Below are positions 9,850 through 19,406 of a stretch of 64,000 nt of DNA, one piece after another. The DNA lies in assembly GCA_003550325.1 (NCBI GenBank), contig QKWP01000214.1, positions 253,662-317,661 of the forward strand, in the 5' to 3' direction. The stretch comes from Gigaspora rosea (Eukaryota > Glomeromycota > Glomeromycetes > Diversisporales > Gigasporaceae). The notes beneath the pieces are model-generated. The model was given only the letters and a program-made list of their open reading frames with translations, was not told the DNA's origin and made no database searches. The translations under genes and the position numbers were made by a program. Position 1 is the stretch's first letter, and the number at the start of each line of letters is the position of its first letter.

Positions 9850-10600
9850 TAAAAAAATTGAAAATATTATTATTATATATTAATTATGTTTTTATTATAT
9901 TTTAAAAAACGTTATAATTACTAGTTATAAGTTAATAATAATAATATAAATAATATATATTAAAACTGTTTTAGTAATATTAATAAAAACATTTTTAAAA
10001 CAATATTAAACTAAATAAATTTCATATTTATAGTATAATATAAATATTTATATTATATAAATATATCATATTATAATATATTTTATAATATTAAATATAA
10101 TATAAATAAAACAAATCAATAATATAATGATTTAGACAAATGTGTTTACCCCAAAATCTTGCAAAAAAGATTTTTTGTTAAAATACGAAGGATGGTTTCA
10201 TAAGCAAAATTACGAGATATAAGCATTTTTTAAAAATAATTTTGGTTTAAAAAATATTTTTAAAAAACTTATTTTAATATATTTTTAAAATATAATAATA
10301 ATGTTTTTATAATATTTTTAATAATATTAAAATAATATTTTAAAATATTTTTAAACAATTTATTTTAAACTATTTTTAAAATATCATAATAATGTTTTTA
10401 TAATAATTTTATAATATTTTTAAAACAGATTTAAATTTTTATTTTTTTTTAAAATTTTTATTATATTATTAATATATTATAAAAATATTATTAAAATATT
10501 TTTTTATATAAAAGCATATTTATTATATTTTCAAAATATTATTATTTTATAATAAAAACATATATACTTTTTTTTAAGTTTCAGTAAAGTAAATCATGAA
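9850..10600. mobile_element. AT-rich insertion between RNase H and integrase, with a MITE-core module
   Basis: About 750 bp of almost pure A+T interrupts pol between VDALSRLP and the start of the integrase linker. No coding remains in any frame. At 10150-10240 it holds CCCCAAAATCTTGCAAAA followed by GGTTTCATAAGCAAAATTAC, closely matching 62886-62955 inside another MITE. It is most simply a later insertion of a MITE-type element whose ends have decayed. I found no convincing inverted termini or target duplication. Confidence 0.6.
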
Positions 10601-10607
10601 TTTAAAC

Positions 10608-11880
10608 TGATATAACCAACTTTATGATTACCTAGAATCATACAAGTTACCAGACGAATTTACAGACTATAAAAAGAAACAATTAATCAACCAGGCTCAA
10701 TATTTTGAAATTAGACATAACCTCCTATACAAAAAGAACCGAAAAGATTCATAACACCCTTTCGAGTTATTAAATGGACAGAAGTAGAACCAATCCTATA
10801 CATGATGCATAAACACTCTACTGCTGGACATTTGGGAACTGATGCTATGTACTATAAAATAGCTGAACGATATTATTGGGACCAAATGTATCGAGATGTT
10901 CAAGAATATGTAAAGACTTGTGAAACATGTCAAAAGAGACTTAAAGGACGCAGAAAAGAACCTCTCCATAGGACGTGCTTTTGAAAGGATTGGAATTGAC
11001 CTTGTCGGACCTTTACCGATAACCGCTCAAACCAATCACTGTATCATTGTTGCTACTGACTATCTAACAAGATAGCCAGAAGCCAAAGCTGTCCCCGATG
11101 CTGGAGCTAATACTCTTGCTCAATTTATTTTTGAAAAAATTATCCGTAGACATGGAACCCCAAAGATTATACTCTCAGACCAAGGAAGAAACTTTATTAG
11201 CAAAACTATATGGATTCTATGTAAAAAGTTTCTCATCAAATATAAATTCTCTTCACTATACCACCCACAGACAAATGGAATAGTTGAAAGACTTAATCGA
11301 ACATTATGTGAATCTCTTGCAAAAGTAAAAGAAACAGATAATTGGAATTTATACATACCTGCCGTTCTCTTAGCTTATCGAACAAAGAGACATGCTATGA
11401 CCGGATACACTCTATTCCAGTTAGTTTATAGAAGACAAGCCACCTTACCCATAGAAGCACTTATTCCTGTATATCCCAAAGAAACAAAGATACAGAAATA
11501 AATATACAAGACAGTATATTACAACGAGCTTACGAGTTAATAGAAAAATTACCTACTATACAAGAAGAAGCCCGAGAAAATACTAGGAAATCACAAGAAA
11601 AACAGAAAAAGTACTTTGATAAAAAGGTGAAAGAAGAAACCTTTGAAATTGGAGAAAAAGTATAGATACAACGAAAAGAAATAGAAATGTCTCGCTCTGC
11701 TAAATTTGAGGATAAAAGAATTGAACCATTATAATTCAAGCAAAATTGAACAATGGTGCTTATAAACTTCGAGATATGAAAGAAAAAACCTTATAGAAAT
11801 ATTATAATAGTAATAGACTTGCTAAATATTACGAAAAACAGACATGGGAACCTATAATTGTGATTGAAAGTTAGAAATTT
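10608..11880 (+). pseudogene. pol: Integrase domain of gypsy pol
   Basis: The HHCC zinc-binding region (MHKHSTAGHLGT, then YVKTCETCQKRL) lies at about 10802-10945. The DDE core follows with GIDLVGPLP (about 10993), ILSDQGRNF (about 11170) and GIVERLNRTLCESLAKV (about 11278). After the core come VLLAYRTKRHAMTGYT and a Lys/Glu-rich tail with KIQAKLNNGAY-like, GPY/F-type residues (about 11740-11780) ending near WEPIIVIES. No chromodomain was seen. TAG interrupts the canonical TRWPEA motif (about 11073), and frameshifts occur near 10756, 10970 and 11500. Confidence 0.87.
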
Positions 11881-12023
11881 CTGGAAGAAATTTATTGTGA
11901 AAGCGAGTGACATTTGTGTAAAACTTTGTACACAGCCCCATGAAAATCATTGTATTACACTAACATTTATATAATCCTATACTCTGACTGAAATTTCCCT
12001 AAAATATTATCAAAACCCCTAAA

Positions 12024-12709
12024 ATGGAATCTACTACTCTACAACCCAATACCATACTCGCTCTTCGAAACTTTCTATTTGGAGACAAGACCCTGCTGCC
12101 CAATACAATTTAGAAATTTTTAGTCAAAATGTAATCCTATGGGATGACCAAAATCTAGAACAAGTAATAGATGTTACCCCAAAAGAAGAAACAGAACCTC
12201 TTGTCAAACTTAATGAATTACTGCGACCATTTGATGAAGACATAGAAGCCCTCTTATCTGAAAAACCGATTGAGAAACCTAAAGCGATAACTCTATTGCT
12301 AAAAGACTTGACCCAGACTCTTAACCCTCAAAAAACCACTCGAACAAATCCTTTTCTTCGAGAAACATGGACCGCACAAGTTGATAAAATCCTACAAGAC
12401 TTACCTAAGTTTAAACAATCTCGCCGAGAACAAAGACAGGCCATTGAAGCCCATTATTATTTAGGAACAATAATAGAGAAACAGACCAAACATAGAGACC
12501 AAATTAAAGAACAAATTCAAAAGATAAAAGGAGACCGAAAAACCCAAGACATTTGGAAAGGAGCTCAAAGGATCAGAAAAATCTTTACGATTTGTCCAAA
12601 GGACTTAATGTACCAAACCAATTACCTTTCTGTGACCCAAGTGATTAAATTGAAAGATGAAGTCTATACTGTTCTATTAGAAGAATTAGAGAAAGAATTT
12701 ATGGAGTAA
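12024..12709 (+). pseudogene. Extra ORF downstream of integrase (ORF3), unknown function
   Basis: ATG 12024 gives MESTTLQPNTILALRNFLFG. A frameshift between about 12060 and 12110 leads into a long open stretch: IWRQDPAAQYNLEIFSQNVI, LRPFDEDIEALLSEKP, then a Lys/Gln-rich helical region (KFKQSRREQRQAIEAHYYLG), ending LEELEKEFME at 12709. The total is about 225 residues. It lies between integrase and the 3' LTR, a position used for env-like or accessory genes in some gypsy elements. No signal peptide, membrane segment or known domain is visible, so it is not an obvious envelope protein. It looks like a soluble, helical, basic protein. Confidence 0.6.
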
Positions 12710-12728
12710 ATTTTCTTAAGGGGTCGAA
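12710..12728 (+). other. Probable polypurine tract
   Basis: TTAAGGGGTCGAAAG abuts the 3' LTR and is the purine-rich plus-strand primer candidate. It is short and imperfect, being interrupted by TC. Confidence 0.45.
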
Positions 12729-13462
12729 AGTTATAGAACGATAGTTTATTATATTATCTTATTATCTTATTATTTCATTTTTATTATTATATTTCATTAT
12801 TATGTTATTATTTTGAGAAGTTAAGTACTTAGAATAGTTACTACCACTTATATCACTTATATCGCTTATAACGCTTATACCGATTATAACGCTTATAACA
12901 ATTATACCGCTTATAACGCTTATAGTGCTTATACTGCTTATAACACTTATGACGCTTATAGTGCTTATACCGCTTATACCACTTATAACGCTTATAGTGC
13001 TTATACTGTTTATAGTGCTTATACTGTTTATAATACTTATGTTGCTCTTGTAGATTATAGTGTTTATCATTGTAAATCAACGCTTATAACGCTTATTCTA
13101 AAATGTATTTAAAGACACAGAATTTCCCTTAGTCAAACTAGACAAAGACACCCTACTTCTTTTAAATTTATTATACATCTTGTACTGGGATTTCTTAGAA
13201 ACAGAAACCTAAGGATAGCCTATTATAGATTAGTAATAAAGAAACTATTTATCTTAATAACAACAAGTTTATTATCAAGTAATAGTAAAATCGATAATTC
13301 CTCATTAAATACTATACCGAACTGCCCTTAGAGAAGAGTATGATTTCTTACAGACTAAGGAATTATACCTACCTCTTGGACACCGCTATAAACTGATAAA
13401 GGATCCCTGTAGCCGTGTCGTTGTTATAGTAAGGAGTTAAAGAAGGCCTCCCTACTGTAACA
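12729..13462 (+). repeat. 3' LTR
   Basis: 734 bp, the same length as the 5' LTR. It includes a second copy of the 9-mer array at about 12841-13096 with different variant units. It ends CTGTAACA, followed by ATAT and then the continuing transposase codons ATG GAT GAG. The inner terminus reads AGTTATAG instead of TGTTATAG, a point change. Confidence 0.92.
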
Positions 13463-13928
13463 ATATGGATGAGACACCATTAGCATTTGATATGCCAAGC
13501 AACTATATACTTGAAGAAACTAGTGCTCATACAGTTGGAATTCGTACAACTGGATATGAGAAATCTAATTTTACAGTCGTTTTAGGTTGCTTAGCTGATG
13601 GCACCAAATTGCCTCTATGATAATTTTTAAATTAGTGAAGATACTACGGCAAACATTTTCACCAGGTGTTGTTGTATGAACCAATCCTGAAGGATATATG
13701 AATTCGAATGAAATGCTTTTTTGGATTGAAAATATCTGGAAACATCGGGCTCTTTTATCTGTTGATCCTCATTCATTACTTGTTCTAGATGGATTTTATG
13801 GCCATCTTAGAGATCCGGTTAAAAATCGATTTAAAGAAAAAAATACTAATATTGCAATTATTCCAGGCGGACTTACTAAAAAATTGCAACCATTGGACGT
13901 ATATATCAATAAATCTTTTAAAGAGGAG
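13463..13928 (+). pseudogene. Pogo/Tigger-like transposase, central DDE part
   Basis: Continues the gene broken at 3327. MDETPLAFDMPSNYIL carries the first catalytic Asp of the DDE_1 superfamily, then FTVVLGCLADGTKLPL. After a damaged stretch (TGA 13620, and a TGA near 13678 at an expected Arg in VVxTNPEGYM) comes LLVLDGFYGHLRDPVKNRF with the second Asp. IIPGGLTKKLQPLDV and INKSFKEE follow, ending at a GTAAAG splice donor at 13929. These are textbook pogo/Tigger motifs. The start of this part is defined by the retrotransposon junction. Confidence 0.85.
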
Positions 13929-14597
13929 GTAAAGTTATTTTTTTAATAAAATAATTGCATATTTATTTAAATAAAAATAGATTATTTAATAATTGCATAA
14001 TCATCCTCCGGGTCGATAGCATAGCAGTTATGTTCCGAGGATGCAAATCAAAAGGTTGCCAGTTCAATTCCTCCCAAAGGCGAAATTCAAGAGCCAGCCG
14101 GTTAGCTGTGCAACGTACCTAAATGGGCAGCCATTATTTCAAGACTTTGTGGCTATGAAGTGAATTGAGTTAGAATCCCGATTTGGAAGTAACCGAAGTC
14201 ACAAGACGTAGTAGGAAGATCTTTGTCTGCGAACTTGGGCACCTAGAATTGGTTAGGATTTGGGGGTCGATGTTCCCTCGAACTATAAAAATCTGGCACT
14301 CAGGCACCAGTACAGAACATCGCCTGCAGGGACCTTCGAGGCACCTGGGGGTTGTCAGATCATAACTATGACCTCTCCGGAGGATTTCTCAATAAAGGTT
14401 ACGGCTTGGTATGGCAAGTCGAGGTGGGGGTTGGGGTTCATGGCAGGAACTCAATAGTTGGGGACTAGATATGAACCATAAGCTGGGATATTGAGTCTGG
14501 CGAGATGTTTGAAGAAGAAAAAAAAAATAATATAATTGCATAATCATTATTACGGCTAATTTTTAAATTAACCGTAACAATACCTTTTTTTTTAAAG
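13929..14597 (+). other. Predicted intron of the pogo transposase, enlarged by a SINE
   Basis: Donor GTAAAG directly after the FKEE codons and acceptor CCTTTTTTTTTAAAG before YRKHYHNWM. Joining them keeps phase 0 and gives nine residues between FK and WM, the spacing I expect in Tigger-type transposases. Without the 526-bp SINE and its duplicated 16-bp target the intron would be about 127 bp. The direct alternative, reading through VKLFF to a stop at 13944, would truncate the protein. Confidence 0.7.
14005..14530 (+). mobile_element. tRNA-derived SINE with 16-bp target-site duplication
   Basis: A 526-bp insert, visibly GC-richer than its surroundings, flanked by perfect 16-bp copies of ATAATTGCATAATCAT (13989-14004 and 14531-14546). 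Its head resembles a tRNA gene: A-box-like TAGCATAGCAG at 14017-14027 and B-box-like AGTTCAATTCC at 14061-14071, the spacing of a pol III internal promoter. It ends in an A-rich tail (GAAGAAAAAAAAAATAAT). The body after the head is unrelated to any tRNA. The long TSD plus A-tail imply LINE-type target-primed reverse transcription. ORFs inside it are chance. Confidence 0.8.
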
Positions 14598-15238
14598 TAT
14601 CGTAAGCATTATCATAATTGGATGGGGGAGGAAATTAAAAAATTGACACCTGCAGGTCATATTCAACGCCCTGCTTATAATATAGTAGCCAGATGGATAA
14701 AAGCGGCATGGGACCATGTTGACCCCAATCTTATCAAACGGTCATTCAAGTATTGTGGCATATCTACTCTCAAAATGGATCTGAAGAGGATATTTTGTTT
14801 AATTATAATTGGGATGCTGATCCAGAACGTCGAAATGAGGGTGGTAATCATATATATCTTAATGATTCAAGTGAAAATAATGGTGCCGTCAATTTAACTC
14901 AGGGCAATAATAGTGACAATTATAGTAGCTCAGATGAAAATAATGAAAATAGAAGTGAATATGATAGTGATGGCGAAAATAATGACGGTGAAGATGAGAA
15001 TGAGCATGAAAATGAAAATTATAATATTTGGGAAGAGAATGAAGATATTTGGAATGAAGGTAAAGTAAAAAAATTTTTTTTTAGAAAAAAAATTGAAAAA
15101 ATATTAAATTATTTAAACTTAGACGAGCAATTTAATTCGAATAACCAAGAAAGTGACAAAGATTCAAACAACCAAGAAAGCGACGAAGATTCATATTATG
15201 ATGATAAAATTTCTGAATATGTTTTTATGTGGGATTAA
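14598..15238 (+). pseudogene. Pogo/Tigger-like transposase, C-terminal part
   Basis: After the intron, YRKHYHNWMGEEIKKLTPAG runs into RWIKAAWDHVDPNLIKRSF and KYCGIS, the usual end of the DDE_1 domain. A frameshift near 14765 leads to SQNGSEEDILFNYNWDADPE and an acidic, Asn/Asp/Glu-rich tail (SENNGAVN, GENNDGEDENEHENENYN) ending at the stop at 15236. The repeated NNQESDKDS and NNQESDEDS units near residue 140 of this part are a short internal duplication. The acidic tail is typical of pogo-family proteins. Confidence 0.8.
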
Positions 15239-15305
15239 GGAAAACCCCTTCTCATCCGCTCAATTTATTGCATAGTGAACAAATATAAAGAATAACTTGC
15301 AGCTT

Positions 15306-15376
15306 TTAAATAGGAATAATCGTGGTAAATAATCGTGGTAAATAATCGTGGTAAATAATTGTGGTAAATAATCATG
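15306..15376. repeat. 13-bp tandem repeat, about five copies
   Basis: Unit TAAATAATCGTGG repeated at 15308-15375 with single-base variants (TTGTGG, TCATGG). It lies just downstream of the transposase stop codon. Confidence 0.85.
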
Positions 15377-15379
15377 GGC

Positions 15380-16640
15380 AATTTATTGTACAATGATTTT
15401 AAGTCCTTAAGCAAAGAGTAATTACAGTATGTAATTCGAATTAAATAGATCATTTAAAAATTAATCTGATTATTTAGGACATTAAGAAATAAATACGCAA
15501 TCAATACATTGATATAAACAATCCAAAATTCTATTTTAAGTCATGTCAAAGGTCCAGAATTTGCTATTTATAACAGTTGTAGTTATATCGGGGTTGTCGT
15601 ATTTGTAATTATCCTAAGAATTGTGCAAAACAAATTGACGTGGGTAATAAAATAATAGCAAAGGTATAAGACGAAATATAAAAGTGATATATATAAAAAT
15701 TCATGATATTCAATCTAATTTTTTTTTATAAGTAGCATCCAGTTCCAGTGTCCAAATTTTTGCTAAACTGGGTAATTAAACTCGGAGCAACTACGAAACC
15801 TTGCAGATATCTTGATTCTAATTGTGCTAAATTTACACATATCTAGATTTTGGCAATAGTCAATGTGTCGATGTTTTCCTAATTCTTTGCAATGCTAAAA
15901 ATTATAATAACCAGTACATGCAAGCAAAAAATAACAAACTATAAGCCAGTAAAACCAGGTTACTTAACTGTTCAACCTGTGATCCACACCTCACTCAAAA
16001 CCTGGGGTGTCCGATTAATCGAAGAAGTGAAAGCTGCATTTCTTCAACCACTTTTTCCACCCTTGGCAATTAGTATTCTTTGTTAAGGGAACAAAATTTT
16101 ACTTCGTACTGGTTCCTCCTGCCTGACTAATAAGATGACCCTATTAACTTAATAATTATACCAAGAAGAACTTTAATGTAAGTATCTTCTCCACTTTTAC
16201 CAGTTTTCAATTATTATTGTCCATTGACTCCACTATATGCTACCCATCTTTTTCTATTACTTAAAGAAAAAAAAGAGGAAAAGTTTCTGAGTAAAGTTTT
16301 TGTTTTCTATTTTTTTGGATATCAAACAGAAACAAAAGTTTCTTTTTTTACCAGTTTTCTCTTCTTCTCAATGCGAGGTCATTTTTTAAAAATTCGGAAT
16401 GATCATACTAGCCACAAACAAGAATTGCAAGCAAACATGGCTTTAATGTCCTCTCCGCTTTGCTTCTGTAAACCTTTCCTGGTATGTGTTTTAGCTATAT
16501 GAGGCTGATGTGGTGGGGTCGCAACTAAAATATATGTTCTCAATAGTTCTTAGTTAATAAAGAACAAAGTTAATAATGTAGATAGCATATGATGAATCAC
16601 GAATCACAAGACACATTTATTTATATTACCTGAACGCAGC
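15380..16640. other. No gene recognised
   Basis: Two open frames (15892-16086 and 16224-16502) lack domains and have biased, low-complexity composition; I do not call them genes. At 15585-15612 ATCGGGGTTGTCGTATTTG resembles 16794-16820 (GCGGGGGTTGTCTATATGGC). It may be part of the same TIR family or of the pogo element's 3' end. Confidence 0.4.
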
Positions 16641-16649
16641 ATCATACCT

Positions 16650-16835
16650 GGGTCTTTTAATACATATTTATTCCGATTTGTATACCCGGATCTTCTAATA
16701 TTTTATTTCTATTTGTATACTCGGGTCTTATACATTTCACTGAAAATTTACCCCATACTATAGACCCGAGTTTAATTCATAGGGGGTCTGATATGCGGGG
16801 GTTGTCTATATGGCAGTTTACGGTATTTGTTAAAG
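16650..16835. mobile_element. Possible transposon end with short internal repeats
   Basis: Three imperfect ~38-bp units (CTGGGTCTT or CCGGATCTT, then TAATA, TTTATTYC and ATTTGTATAC) run from 16658 to 16732. They are followed by GGGGGTTGTCTATATGGCAG and TTTACGG at 16796-16822, whose complement CAGTTTACTG-like form recalls pogo-type termini. No partner terminus was located. Confidence 0.35.
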
Positions 16836-17426
16836 TTATATTAGATTGTATTGGCATATCGTTGATGTCTATCAGTAATTTACTTTAAAAAATTCATTTA
16901 AATTACCTCTGTTTCCAGTAAGTTATATTGGTTTGTCATTGATATCTATCGTAATTTACTGTATAAAATTCATTTAAAAAACTTACCGACCACTGCAGTG
17001 ACACACAGTATGTAGTTAAAGTTATGTTAGTTTGTATCGTAAATTAATATACATATAATGTAGTTAAAGTCATATTAATTTGTACTGGCATTATCATTGA
17101 TGTCTAACATAACAAGAAACACGTTGGGCAAATACAGTGAGCTATGCGAAATATAATTAATTATTGTGTATCAAATATTAGGACAAAATTTAGTGTAAGT
17201 AGTCTATAGCAAATTAATGTAAGCTTTTTAGTTTTTACTACTAATTACGATAGATGTATTTTTTGTATAAATTAAATATTTCTTCTCATATTTGCTAAAG
17301 AATTATTTTATTCAAGCTTATTTATCAAATCTAGCAAAGTTTGGGCATTCTTAGATGAATTTTAAGACCATTTATATAAATTTATAATTCTTATAATTCA
17401 CTATATCACCAGCAATAACTTTATTA

Positions 17427-17622
17427 GCAGGACCCCGAAATATACATAGATAGGTCAGGTTAATTATAAAATTACCAAAATTACCAAAAATAGAAAGATC
17501 TGTGAAAAAACACCTCAAAAATAAGCAAAAAATTATTATAAATAGAAAAAATCTGCATAAAACACTATAAATAAGCAACCTAATACCTGACCTATCTATG
17601 TATATTTTGGGTCCTGTATTAG
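17427..17622. mobile_element. MITE, ~36-bp terminal inverted repeats
   Basis: Left arm GCAGGACCCCGAAATATACA then TAGATAGGTCAGGTTA. Right arm TAATACCTGACCTATCTATG then TATATTTTGGGTCCTGT (17581-17617) is its near-perfect complement. No coding inside. A TTA lies on both sides, possibly the target duplication. Confidence 0.7.
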
Positions 17623-17804
17623 CTAACTATGAGTTAGATTGTATTGAAATTGCCATAACTTCTATTTAATTTACTGTAAAAAATTCTATTACAAACCTTA
17701 TGAACTATCATGATGACACATATATGGTTAAGTTGGTTTGTATTACTAATGCGGTAACATACTGTATATATTGAAACTAAGTTGCAATTTCTATTATAAC
17801 TTAA

Positions 17805-18622
17805 TGGGTATCCATTTGCTGTACTAAATTTAGTACTACATACTAAATTTAGTACAGTACTAAAAGTTAAATTTTGAAAAATTGGTATTAATAACTTTAA
17901 ATTAAATTTATCCAACATATAATTCTATATTTATGTTTTATTTTGGTATATTTAAAAATCAACTTACTTATCAAAAGTTATATTAAATTATTTAAAAGAA
18001 AACTTGCTTCTAAAAGTGGCATCAAAAAACACTAAATTATAAATAACAAAAAATTTATTTAATAAAATTTTGTTAAATTTTTAATAAAGTTGTAGAGCTA
18101 ATTTTTCTGATTCTAATAGTAGTAAAATCATTAAAATTGGTTTAGTATATAAAAAGTTATAAGCAATTTAAATTTCTAATTTTTTACTATATTTTTACTA
18201 TGTTTTACTATATAAAATATATAAAAAGACTAACTATTTTTAAATGTGTGTCACTGTTAAACAGGTTTATTTAAGCTATTTAAAAAAATTATTATTTATT
18301 TTTTTTTAATCGGACCAAAGTCAAGATTGGATCCAAAACAATCTAAAAATTTGTTTTTTTAATTTTATTACAAGTTTTTTATGCTATGATTTTTTTAATA
18401 CTGTACTAAATTTAGTATGCCAAAATTTTAGAACAATACAACAAGTTTAAGAATAAGCTATACAAAATTTTTATTAATAAATATTGCTGAAATTGTACAA
18501 AAAGATAGTTCTAATATTCAAATATATTTTGGCAAAATTTGATTAAATTTGGTTAAATAATCAATTCAAAATTAATTTTTTTGTGTGTACTAAATTTAGT
18601 ATATTAGCCAAACGGATACCCA
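17805..18622. mobile_element. Non-autonomous TIR element with TTAA target duplication
   Basis: Ends TGGGTATCCATTTGCTG (17805) and CCAAACGGATACCCA (to 18622) are complementary and are flanked by TTAA on both sides (17801-17804, 18623-18626). Subterminal palindromic ACTAAATTTAGT motifs occur at least four times (17823, 17843, 18403, 18590). TTAA duplication is the hallmark of piggyBac-type transposition, but the terminal bases do not match the usual piggyBac consensus that I recall. Confidence 0.7.
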
Positions 18623-19019
18623 TTAATGTAAAAATTTGTTAACAAACTACTTGTGATACACAGTATGCAGTTAAAGTTGAGTTAGTTTGTGTTAAAATCA
18701 CTATAATTTACTGTAATAAGTTTGCTATAAAAAAGGTTTTTTTTTGCAAAATTATGACAAATATAGTCACATTATGCAATTAAAATTGAATTAGTTTTGT
18801 ATTAAAATTATTATCATGCTTGCTGTAAAAATTTTGTTGCAAAACTTATTGACTATTGTAGTAATAAATAGTATATGATTAAGGTTTAGTTGAAGATATA
18901 GTCATAAGTTTATTAGAAATTGCTGTAAAAATTTGTTATAAAGCTTATAAGCTATTGGATATACACTAAAGTTAAAGGTGAAACTAATTAATTTCACCAG
19001 ATGAGACTGGCGCGCTATA

Positions 19020-19330
19020 ATAGCCAAATTGGTAAAATTAGTGAAACTGGTGAAGTGGTGATAATAGTGATATTGGTAAAACTAGTAGTACTGATAATAT
19101 TAGTGAAACTGGTAAGGGCGTGCCATTTATTACATAATGTTTTTACTTAGTAGCCACCTCTACCCATGTATGGTATAATCATTTTATCTAATTCTGATTG
19201 ATTAAGATAATATATAGATGTAATCACTACCTCTGACTATGTATCCATGGTAAAAATTACATAATAAATGGCATGCCCCAATATTGGTAAAACTGGTGAT
19301 ATTGATAAAACTTTGATAATGATAAAACAG
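19020..19330. repeat. Short-period GGTAAAACTAGTGATATT array carrying a 164-bp MITE (19116-19279)
   Basis: Degenerate units such as TTGGTAAAA, TTAGTGAAACTGGT and GATATTGGTAAAACTAGT run on both sides of an inserted element. The insert begins GGGCGTGCCATTTATTACAT (19116) and ends ATAATAAATGGCATGCCC (to 19279), which are inverted copies. The flanking units show it landed inside an existing array. Confidence 0.65.
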
Positions 19331-19406
19331 AAATACAGTAAAAGTTTTTTAACCTATACTACTAATGTCACTAGTACTATCATATTACTAGTATTAATAT
19401 TTTATA

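Larger units (their letters stand above)
3328..13462 (+). mobile_element. Ty3/gypsy LTR retrotransposon, full length, inactive
   Basis: Element bounded by two 734-bp LTRs beginning TGTTATAG and ending CTGTAACA at the outer ends, with ATAT directly outside both (3324-3327 and 13463-13466). The internal order is gag, protease, zinc-knuckle array, coiled-coil spacer, reverse transcriptase, RNase H, integrase and an extra ORF. Integrase after RNase H defines Ty3/gypsy. The insertion site lies inside a pogo-type transposase gene in the same orientation. Numerous frameshifts and stops show it is dead. The two LTRs differ at roughly 15-20 of the ~360 bases to the right of their tandem arrays (counted by eye), so the insertion is not very recent. 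The element is visibly richer in GC than the flanking DNA, apart from an AT-rich block at 9850-10600. Confidence 0.92.
16826..18960. repeat. Degenerate long-period tandem repeat interrupted by two MITEs
   Basis: A unit of very roughly 100-140 bp recurs about eight times in diverged form. Each contains ACACAGTATGYAGTTAAAGT, then TTAGTTTGTATTG, ATCATTGATGTCTA and ATTTACTGTAAAAAATT, then a TTACAAAACTTA-like close. Recognisable starts are near 16828, 16918, 17005, 17060, 17628, 17722, 18655, 18760 and 18865. It is satellite-like DNA without coding potential. The MITEs at 17427-17622 and 17805-18622 have inserted into it. Confidence 0.55.

Noticed and set aside
12024..12709. Envelope gene making the gypsy element an errantivirus-like retrovirus
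   Set aside because: No signal peptide, membrane segment or cleavage motif; the product looks soluble and basic.
14005..14085. Functional tRNA gene
   Set aside because: The A- and B-box-like motifs are present, but no clean cloverleaf or anticodon stem can be drawn, and it forms the head of a longer A-tailed repeat.
14183..14457. Two open frames inside the SINE
   Set aside because: Located in a non-coding retroposed element with A/B boxes and a target duplication.
15892..16502. Two short plus-strand frames as genes
   Set aside because: No domain, no conserved pattern and low-complexity Phe/Lys composition in the second; not supportable.
17634..17918. 94-codon minus-strand frame
   Set aside because: It spans satellite units and the end of the TTAA element; composition and position argue against a gene.
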